The notes under the pieces were generated by a model that saw nothing but the letters and a program-made list of their open reading frames with translations, did no database searches and had not been told where the DNA came from. A program made the position numbers and the translations under genes. Shown here in pieces: positions 56,293 to 64,000 of a stretch of DNA of 64,000 bases. Source of the DNA: Phialocephala subalpina (taxonomy: Eukaryota; Ascomycota; Leotiomycetes; Helotiales; Mollisiaceae); NCBI GenBank assembly GCA_900073065.1, contig FJOG01000005.1:620001-684000 (forward strand), read 5' to 3'. How positions within the stretch are numbered: position 1 is the stretch's first letter; every line of letters begins with the position of its first letter.

Positions 56293-57018
56293 TGTAGTCT
56301 GAAATCGTAAAGAAACATGTCCAGTCGTGGCATCTGTTGAAGCACGAGACCTCAGTGATGGGCGGAGTAGCCTGAATCCCTAACTTCTGTGTATGTCCGA
56401 ACAGCAAGAACTCACCGGAACCAGCTTCGGACACGTGCCGAGAATCTTGACAGCACGGGTCGACGGTGGTGTGGGAACTCCATAATCCACGACTCAAGTG
56501 AGCTCTGGACGCCACTAGAAGTGTTCGCGCTCCAATTGAGGTATGGATGCATATGATGGGAAGCATCGCGTGGAGTGTGGAGAAGATCCTGGAGCGCGAA
56601 CTGCGCGAATGGCTCGCCGGGTCACCGTTCCGGTGGGTTAACGAGAACCTTGGATGTTTGTGATCGATCACGAGCCATCGTGCTCCGTTCTCACCTGCAT
56701 TTAACACCGTCCACTGACGGCTTTCGTACTTTCCGTTGCAACGTGCAGATGCAGCTGCCATGTAAGGGCCCCGGCGGATGCTTTCTCGGGCAGATCTGGG
56801 GACTGGAGAGCAGGGGGGGAAAGCTTCCTCCCCCAGAGTCTCCAGTGCCGAGCTTGGAGAGGAGGAAGTATACCTTTTCTGCACTTGGTAGTGGATTTCT
56901 CCTCTTCTGAAGGGCTATGATTCTTCCGGTAAAAGTATATAAAGGTAGGGAAGCTCATAGCACTGTCCTCTGGGAGCCAGGAAGCTCAAGTTGACATTCA
57001 CGTTGCCAATTTCTCGTC
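56293..57018. promoter_or_regulatory. GH127 3' region and promoter of the secreted hydrolase
   Basis: About 730 nt without another gene. A strong TATA box, TATATAAAG, lies at 56936-56944, 75 nt before the next ATG. Minus-strand frames here are shadows. Confidence 0.6.
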
Positions 57019-58657
57019 ATGTTCTCTCTTCTCTCTCTCGCCTTGGCCGCTGTTGTGGCTTGCTCGCCCCTTGTTCCTCGAGATACAGTCACCTCGGTCG
57101 TTAACTTGTCTAACAACACCGGAACGCCTGCACACCTAGCCTCAGGCTTTATCTATGGCATTCCGGACACAGCCAATCGTAAGATGCCGCTCTCCCGTTG
57201 GAACCGTTGGAAGTTCCTGGCGTTTTGATACGTCTCAATTCTCACCAGTCGTATTTGACGAGTACTAACACAATCTTCTTCGTCTTACAGAGATTCCAGA
57301 CCACTTTTACACCGACATAGGCTTCAACTACGGCCGAGCTGGAGGCGCTCAGGTGCCAGCACCAGGACGGGGATGGATCTGGGGCTTGTCAGAGTACAAG
57401 GTGAGCAGCTCTCACAAGTATTGAGCAATGGTTGATGATCTTAGGTTCGATTTGCTTCTGCCCTCTCAAACTACGAGACTGCTCGCAAATACAATGCCAA
57501 CTTTATCTTCCTCATTCATGATCTCTGGGGAGCCGACGGAACTCAGAACTCCACAGCTGCTTACCCTGGAGATAATGGCGACTGGGCGTCCTGGGATGCG
57601 TACTTGACGCAATTCATCGCTGACATCAATGCGAACGGCGCCACGGCTGGACTGTCGATTGATATTTGGAATGAGCCAGATCTGAGCTATTTCTGGACCA
57701 AAGGGCAAACCCAGTACCTGCAAATGTGGGGTAGAACGTACCATCGCTTGAGGTAACCTTTCCTGGCTATTGATGAGAGAGTTCTCGCATTGACAGCATA
57801 CAGAACAGCGTGGCCGAGTGTTCCATTAATCGGGCCCGCTTTTGCAGGCCAGCCTGACGCTACCAACACGTGTGAGCTTTGTCTAAGTATATCCTCGTTG
57901 ACGGAGCTAACGATTTCTAGGGTGGACCAATTACTTGAGCTTCGTGAAAAGCAATGCCAGCGTTCCAGATCAGTACGTCTGGCACATGGAAGGAGGTGGT
58001 GGTGATATGCAGGGCGCGTACGGTGCTCTGTACAACATGCTACAAACATACGGACTACCCATCAAGCCATTGAACATCGATGAATACGCGACTTACACCG
58101 AAGAATGTCCTGCCGGATCTGCATGGTGGATCTCTCAACTTGAGAGGGTCAATGCTCATGGCCTGCGAGGAAATTGGCTTTCTGGGTGGGAGCTTCACGA
58201 CTTGATGGGTTCTTTGGTATCGAAAACCAATGCTGCAACCGCCTACACAGAGACTGGAACTGGGTACTATCCTAATGGAGATTTCCAGGTATATAAGTAC
58301 TACTATCAGAACATGACTGGATATCGTGTTGGATCACAGCCTTCTACTGATCTGAAAATCGATACATATGCCACAGTTGGTACCGACAAAGTCAGAGTCT
58401 TGACTGGCGTCCGCCCCAGCACAACTGGAACCTGGGCGATTACGATCGAAAATATCTCAGCGGTGGGCCTTGCAACCTCTGGCACGCTCGATATTCACAC
58501 TTGGGGATTCCCGGGAGCTGGAGGACACTTCGGGGAAGTCGATGCTCCAACGGACCTTGGATGGTATTCTCACACCTTTTCGGGGAACTCTGTCACTTTC
58601 CCCATTTATCAAACAGATACTGTGACTGCGTACGCATTTGAATTCTATGTTGGTTAG
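57019..58657 (+). CDS. Secreted clan GH-A glycoside hydrolase (GH39-like)
   Basis: Secreted hydrolase of about 445 residues. The signal peptide is clear (MFSLLSLALAAVVACSPLVP, then a probable RD processing site). The TIM-barrel core reads HLASGFIYGIP, spliced through a CAG codon to IPDHFYTDIGFNYGRAGGAQ, then FIFLIHDLWGADGTQNS, GLSIDIWNEPDLSYFW with the WNEPD acid/base Glu motif, and HMEGGGGDMQ. The likely nucleophile region is PLNIDEYATYTEECPAGSAW. A beta-sandwich follows and ends AFEFYVG. Four introns, at about 57180-57289, 57400-57445, 57752-57803 and 57870-57921. I place it as GH39-like from resemblance; another clan A family is possible. It is downstream of the GH127 gene on the same strand. 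Confidence 0.8.
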
Positions 58658-59314
58658 TTGGATGAGACTGGTCAAAAGGAGGAGGGAAAATTGTTCATTT
58701 CGAAAATGTGGAAGCTTTCATTGTACATATTGGGTGGTTTGAGCATGTGAAGTGAAGAATCAAGTCAGCATGTATGCAAGTCGAAAAGCTGTACCTTGCA
58801 CCAGACCTTTCACAAATTCTCTACTATCCAGGTGCTGTACCAAAATCCCGGAAGTGACAATCGTCCCTGCCAAGGCATGAGTTCTCGGGGTGAATGCGGG
58901 GAAAGCTCGAGGGCAAGGAATACTCCTTCCACTTCGAACAATTTGAAACACACAACACGAAAAAATAACTTTCCTGACTATCCAAAACCCCCTATATATA
59001 CATCCATCATGTCCACGACTTTTTCTGCTTCTTGAGAACTTCGTCCTCCAAATTTCCCACGTGACTCTCGCCCCTGAGCCCTTGCTCGGTTGCGGGGAAG
59101 CGCCAACCGTTGGTCGACTCTGATTCGAGCGCAAATTTCTCCACGCTTGAGCTGTCATCAGATAATCACCCAACTATGAAAGGGCGGCCTGGGATTCTGT
59201 GGGGAAAGCTCTCCAGCCTCTTCTTTTCTCTGTCTCCGGGATGCCAACTTTCAGAGATCAACAGGAGCCGACGCATGGAACTGGCAGAACTTTGTTCCAT
59301 CCCAACCTAGCCGG
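58658..59314. promoter_or_regulatory. Intergenic, promoter of the transcription factor gene
   Basis: About 660 nt. Nothing coding recognised. TATATATA (about 58993-59000) is a possible core promoter element 315 nt before the ATG of the factor. Confidence 0.45.
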
Positions 59315-62300
59315 ATGCCAACAGAGCATATGGGTATGTCTCCCACACACTCAAGGACAATTGTTACAGTACAGCTGCTGATAGGTACTCCACAGAAAGA
59401 CACCCGAGTCCAAAGGGGGACTCCAGCGGCCATGATGCTTCGGCTTCTTCCAGTCGCTTCCAATGTCTGGAGTGTCAACAGACGTTTGGAAGAGTAGAAC
59501 ACCTTACTCGACACTCGCGGAGTCATATGAAAGAGAGATATCTTAAGTGTTCAGTCTGTAGAAAAGGATTCTACCGCATGTCAGTACACTCATCTTCTCT
59601 TTTTCTCCCCTCGATCACCACGTGATGGACATGGTCTGATCATTTCCCCGCATTTAGAGATGCTTTAAGACGGCACGAACAAACTCACAAAGAGCCCAAA
59701 CGAAGTGCTCTTGCGAAAGGTGGCCGTGCTTGTATTCCATGTGCTGCCGCTCGAAGAAAATGCAGCGGTGAGACTGTTTGTGCTGGCTGCCAGAAGCGGT
59801 CCATCGAATGCAAGTATCCAGACAGGCCGAGAAGAGCTGCATCGGGTCATCTTTCTCCCATGGATACTGGCCTAGGATCACCTAACCCGACCGAGACGCA
59901 ATTGACAGTAGAGCAGACTATGGCCAATGCAGGAGACTCTCCAATGTCATGGTCTCAAGGTTCCGGCTCTCCAAAGATGGATCCCAATCATCAGCACAAT
60001 CGGACATCGTCTCATAATCAATCTTCCATGAATGATCACGTCCAAGTCTCGCCAACCTTTACTACGGCTTCGTATACCAATCCTTTCGACCACCAAGGAC
60101 TTCGAATGCAAACACCAACCTCTCCTAGACTCCCTGAGCTGAGTCTACACAGCTCTCAAAATAAGCGTCCGGCTCACGAGAGACAATCACAAATCGATGG
60201 TGCTCAAGAGCCAACAATGATGCAGTCTCTGCTACAGGACACACAGCAAAACCAATCCATGGAATCCCAAATGAATCTGAACCTTGACTCCGCAAGTGCT
60301 TCGACACCATGGTTTCAGAGCAACTTCTCTTCCATCAATTGGCTTCCAGAGAACTGGACTCCCGACTTCCAGATCAAGGACGGAGACGCCCTAGGGACAT
60401 TCGATCAAGATTCACCTTTGATGTTTGGAAATAATGTTCAGTCAGGCGTGTCGAGGTTTGGAGCAGCTTCCGACAATCTTGATTCAAGGCACCCAAAACG
60501 TCGCAAGAACAATCCTCGGATCCCGATAGCTGCTCAAATCGTGGATGGGCAAGAATTGTCAAGTCCAAGCTCTCAAAGCACTCACAGTGGCGGCCATTAC
60601 TACATTGATGGAGATGGCGCACGGCTCCCTCGTGTCAGGAAAGCACCTTACCGACACTCCGATTCGTACACTCATAGCTTTCTCCTTGACCACAGGAATA
60701 CATACCCAACGTTCACGTTTCCAGAGTCAGACGAATATCAGGATGACTTGAGCTCATCCAGTTCCAATATTGAGATCATACCGGCCAACGTCTACAGCGA
60801 AATTTTCAGAATCTTCAACCTTACTTGCGTTTCATCTAATAATTATCCTAATTTTCAAGGGGGATCCTTTCCCTCTCTTCAGATGCTTAGTCGATCCATT
60901 CAGCAATATACCCAGATCTTCAGATCTATTCTTCCATTTACGCATCCATCCACTTTTGATCTCTCAACAACTCATTGGCTGCTCATCTTAGCTATGGCAA
61001 CGATCGGCAGTCATTACAACGACACTCCAAGGGCTGAGATGGTCACTCTAGCTTTGCATGAATTCTTAAGGCGGGCGATTCTCACAGTGGTAAGCCTTGT
61101 GCACTCCTTTTCGAACGTTACTCACAAGTTACAGGTTGAGATGGGAGGAAACTCGAAACCAGACTTGCTCGTGCTGACGCAAGTGAAGTTGTTGAGTTGT
61201 GTTGGCATGATGTATAGCGGGGATGAACGACTGAAGGTAATCGCGAAATGCAATCATAGCGATCTTGTGTCGTATTGCGATCGAGATTGGAGGAGGTTGT
61301 CCGAATGTCCTCAGCTTTCATCAGGTGATCCGGACCAAATCGGTCATGATTGGAAGACATGGTGTCATGCAGAGAGCGGCAGACGGACTGGGTATTGCAT
61401 ATGGGTAACTCATGTCCTCGTAATTTTGTGGTCCCGGAAGTAGCTAATTGTGAGCAGCTCTTGGATTGCATGTGGGCTTTCCACTTTCAAATGCGGCCTC
61501 TGCTGTCTCTTGATGATGCGAAGCTACCCATTCCATGTCAAGAGGTGCTTTGGGAAGCAGATTCAGCTCTAGACTGGCAGCAGCTCTATGCCTGCGCGAC
61601 TCGTAAGTCAAGAATCTAACTGCTTCGTTTTTGTCCTGACAATTTTCCAGCAAGCCCATCTCTTCATTCAACGATACAGCTCGCCTACATCGAGAAAAGA
61701 ATCCAGTCTTCCACAGGAGAGTTCAGTCGCATCCTCTGCGTTCATGCTCTCTTCAGACGAACCTGGGAAGTCGAGAATTACTTCAAGCAACCCCTTACTC
61801 TTTGGACACCAACCGCCGAGAAGCAAGATATTAGCACCATCGAGCGCTCAATGCCAGTCTGGCTACCAGGTATTCCGACTTATGCGAAATGGCGCAACTC
61901 AGCTTGCGACTGCCTCGATATCCTTCACTGGCATGCAAACAGCGTTATCGGGGCAGCCTCAGGAATGGAACATCCAACAGTCCTTCATCTACACCTCGCA
62001 AGAGTCATTCTCCTTACTCCATACCGCCAAATTCTCCAACTTGCACAGCTCATGACATCCGAGCTTCAACCTAGCGATAAGCTTGACATTACCAGTCTCC
62101 GAAAACACATACAGCGCTGGGTAGCAGAAGACCAGCATAAAGCTCGTCTAGCCATGATACATTCCGGTGTACTCTTTTGGCACGTCCGACGTTACTCCGC
62201 CGATGGGTTCTACGAGCCCTCCTCCGTCCTCTTAGCTACTCTCGCGTTGTGGGCGTATGGGTCTTTCGCACCGCTTACATCGGGTGTGAGTGCACCAAGG

Positions 62301-62594
62301 GATGGAGAGTCACCACAAGCAGAAGACGATGATGCTGAGTCTTTATTTCCGACTTCGATGCAACTCGATCGGCCAGCAGACGATGAGCTTGTCCAGCTCT
62401 TTGTGAAGAGAGGTGCGAGTATGAAGGCTAACATTACAGGCGTCGGCAATCTCTGTTCTTCAAAAGGACCAGTGAGGGTTCTGGTCGAGGGAAGAAATCT
62501 CTTGGCGGGGTTGAAGACTTGGGGGTATAGTAGACAGGCTATCAGGATGTTGAGTGCACTCATTGAAGTTCTCAGGCCAGAGGGGGCAAGCTGA
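59315..62594 (+). CDS. C2H2 plus Zn2Cys6 fungal transcription factor
   Basis: Transcription factor combining two C2H2 zinc fingers, a Zn2Cys6 binuclear cluster and a fungal_trans-type regulatory domain. The start at 59315 (MPTEHM) is spliced to AADRYSTERHPSPKGDSS. The fingers are FQCLECQQTFGRVEHLTRHS and LKCSVCRKGFYR, the latter spliced to DALRRHEQTH. The Zn2Cys6 cluster is CIPCAAARRKCSGETVCAGC with the last Cys in KRSIECKYP. A Ser/Gln-rich linker of about 250 residues follows. The regulatory domain begins near SEIFRIFNLTC and contains LLDCMWAFHFQMRPLLSLDD and YEPSSVLLATLALWAYGSF. Introns at about 59333-59381, 59582-59660, 61090-61134 (45 nt, in frame), 61405-61459 and 61602-61650. It lies next to the glycoside hydrolase genes and may regulate them. 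Confidence 0.88.
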
Positions 62595-63233
62595 TCTCAC
62601 TGTGTCGAGATCCTGGGTTTCACTGGAGGTTACCTGAGAAGCGTTTTCAATCTCCCAGCCTTAGCGGGGCAATCGAGGAGACTACACCAGGCTTAGATAC
62701 TGCATTCCCCTCTACTTAGTAGTGTCTTGAATTGAGTACGATCAAACAGTTGACAGCATGCATAGTGTTCACGTTCAATCCTCACTTTCATCACATCCCA
62801 ATCAGGATGGTAGGAAATCTGATTCAGGAAACAGGTGTGGCCGCGGCATGGGCCTACACATCTCATTATTCATCGTATCATCATCTCGTCGTCGTCGTCG
62901 TCGTCGCCGTCCTCGACTTCATCATCTAAAAACTACAAAACAGAAAGAAAATTATGACGGCCACGGGCCCGCAGGCACTTGGGCGAACTCCTACTCCAGA
63001 ACAGACACACAAGCAGACACAATCTCCCAACTCCACGCCAAATCAAAGCAGCGAAACGAAACGAGTGGAGTCTATCGTCTCTTGTTCTTCACCCGATTCT
63101 AGTTGACCAAATGCCAAAACTAGTTTCTTGAATCCCCCGAGCTAGGAACGTTGACAGAGGACAAGTCGGTGGACGGCGCGTAGGCGCAAATCTCTTCCTC
63201 TTCTCCAAGAGGGCCCTTGACAAGAGTTCGGAA
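62595..63233. repeat. Intergenic with a CGT trinucleotide run
   Basis: About 640 nt between convergent genes. A (TCG)n-type run lies at about 62886-62912 (TCGTCGTCGTCGTCGTCGCC). No gene supported. Confidence 0.55.
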
Positions 63234-63715
63234 CTACTCGTTGGTCGTATCATCTAGCCCCAACTCTCTTCTCATCTGATAGCCTCCGGCAGCTTGAGAA
63301 GGCTCAAGGTCGTTGGAGGGACGAGGTGGAGGACCTTTCTTCACCTTTTTGACGGTACGATAGGCCTCACCGGGGGCAAAACCTAGACCTTGGGCTGCTT
63401 GAAGAGGTGCGCGGCGGCGTACGGGGGCGGGGCGTGGTGATGGGGTTAATGGGTAAGGTGGTTGGCGAGGTCTTGGGCGGGGAGGGATGGTGGAGCTAGT
63501 GCTCGAGGGGGGGAACGACGACGAGTTAGTTTAGTGGGTGAGCGGGCTGGTGGAGATGCAGATCGGGGGCGGTTCGGGGTATTGGTAGCCTTCTTTTCTC
63601 TCTCCTTCACCTTCTCCGCCTCCTTCTTCGCGTTCTTCTTCGCGGCCTTCTCGGCTTTCTTCGCCTCCCACTCCTTCTTCTCTCTCCTTTTCCTGTCTTC
63701 ATATGCGTCCTTCAT
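63234..63715 (-). CDS. Small Lys/Glu-rich protein, frame broken at a homopolymer
   Basis: Small protein of unknown function. From an ATG at 63715 it reads MKDAYEDRKRREKKEWEAKK, a long charged helix or coiled coil of Lys, Ala and Glu, then a Pro/Ser/Arg-rich stretch (RPRSASPPARSPTKLTRRRS). In the +1 frame beyond a run of seven identical bases at 63507-63513 a well-formed C-terminus continues: APLQAAQGLGFAPGEAYRTV, KKVKKGPPPRPSNDLEPSQA, AGGYQMRRELGLDDTTNE, stop at 63234. One missing C in the coding strand of that run would explain the shift; it may be a sequencing error or a real mutation. An out-of-frame ATG lies upstream (MPSSKMSGPP), so the true start may be elsewhere or in a previous exon. 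It is convergent with the transcription factor gene. Confidence 0.55.
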
Positions 63716-64000
63716 GGAGGTCGGAAGGTGGGCCGGACATCTTGCTTGACGGCATGTACACTGCTATCTTCTGATCAGCTTGATGTCCTATGATTGCTAT
63801 GGATCGTGGTACATACCTGTCGAGGATGATGGTGGTGTTGAAGAAGAGGAGGATCGAGGCACGAAATTTTGGAATTTATCGTTTGTGAGATCGATTTATA
63901 TCTGTGCCTGCAAATTCACTGCTGCTTGGGCATTCAATTCACGCCCGCGCGATCTGAAAAGTTAAAGTTCGACTGGTATGCGTTAACAGTAAACAGAGAA

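Noticed and set aside
62886..62912. CGT/TCG run considered as a CRISPR-like or functional repeat
   Set aside because: A simple microsatellite without spacers, in intergenic fungal DNA.

Overview
The window is nuclear DNA of a filamentous ascomycete. Genes are spaced about every 1-3 kb on both strands. Most carry several 45-80 nt introns with GTAxGT-type donors, CTAAC/CTRAY branch points and YAG acceptors. The families (DUF2235 hydrolase, DUF3433 membrane protein, GH127, AIM3/BBC1-like protein, fungal Zn2Cys6 factor, ULD and BTB proteins) fit a Leotiomycetes/Helotiales-like fungus. That placement rests on family composition and general resemblance, not on a search.

Layout. 0.3-11.5 kb holds mostly conserved housekeeping genes: a NIPA-type Mg2+ transporter (-), an acidic fungal-specific protein (-), coatomer delta RET2 (+) and APC/C subunit 4 (+). 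11.9-17.6 kb is accessory and decayed: a broken amino-acid permease, then three diverged tandem copies of an unrecognised small single-pass membrane protein gene. 17.7-22.7 kb has an APH/ChoK-fold kinase-like gene (-), a DUF2235 alpha/beta hydrolase (+) and a charged disordered protein (+). 23-30 kb is unusual: a frameshifted gene with a helical N-terminal domain, a ubiquitin-like domain and TPRs, followed directly by a PKA-like catalytic domain that lacks key catalytic residues, then a DUF3433 membrane protein with a disrupted frame. 30.3-32.5 kb carries two related Cys-rich genes, one with and one without a RING-H2 domain. 33-43.7 kb has a fungal protein of unknown function, tRNase Z with a possible mitochondrial leader, a LAMMER/CLK kinase and a sideroflexin. 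43.7-48.4 kb is gene-poor with two BTB pseudogenes. 48.6-50.9 kb is an AIM3/BBC1-like actin-patch protein.

51.6-62.6 kb is the most coherent functional block: an MFS sugar porter (-) divergently arranged with an intracellular GH127 beta-L-arabinofuranosidase-like enzyme (+), then a secreted clan GH-A hydrolase (+), then a C2H2 plus Zn2Cys6 transcription factor (+). Together they look like a small locus for outside digestion, uptake, inside hydrolysis and regulation of an arabinose-containing glycan. The window ends with a small Lys/Glu-rich gene (-) whose frame is broken at a 7-nt homopolymer.

All calls come from reading translations and splice signals by eye. Exon ends marked approximate should be treated as such. 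I saw no rRNA, tRNA, CRISPR array or intact transposon.
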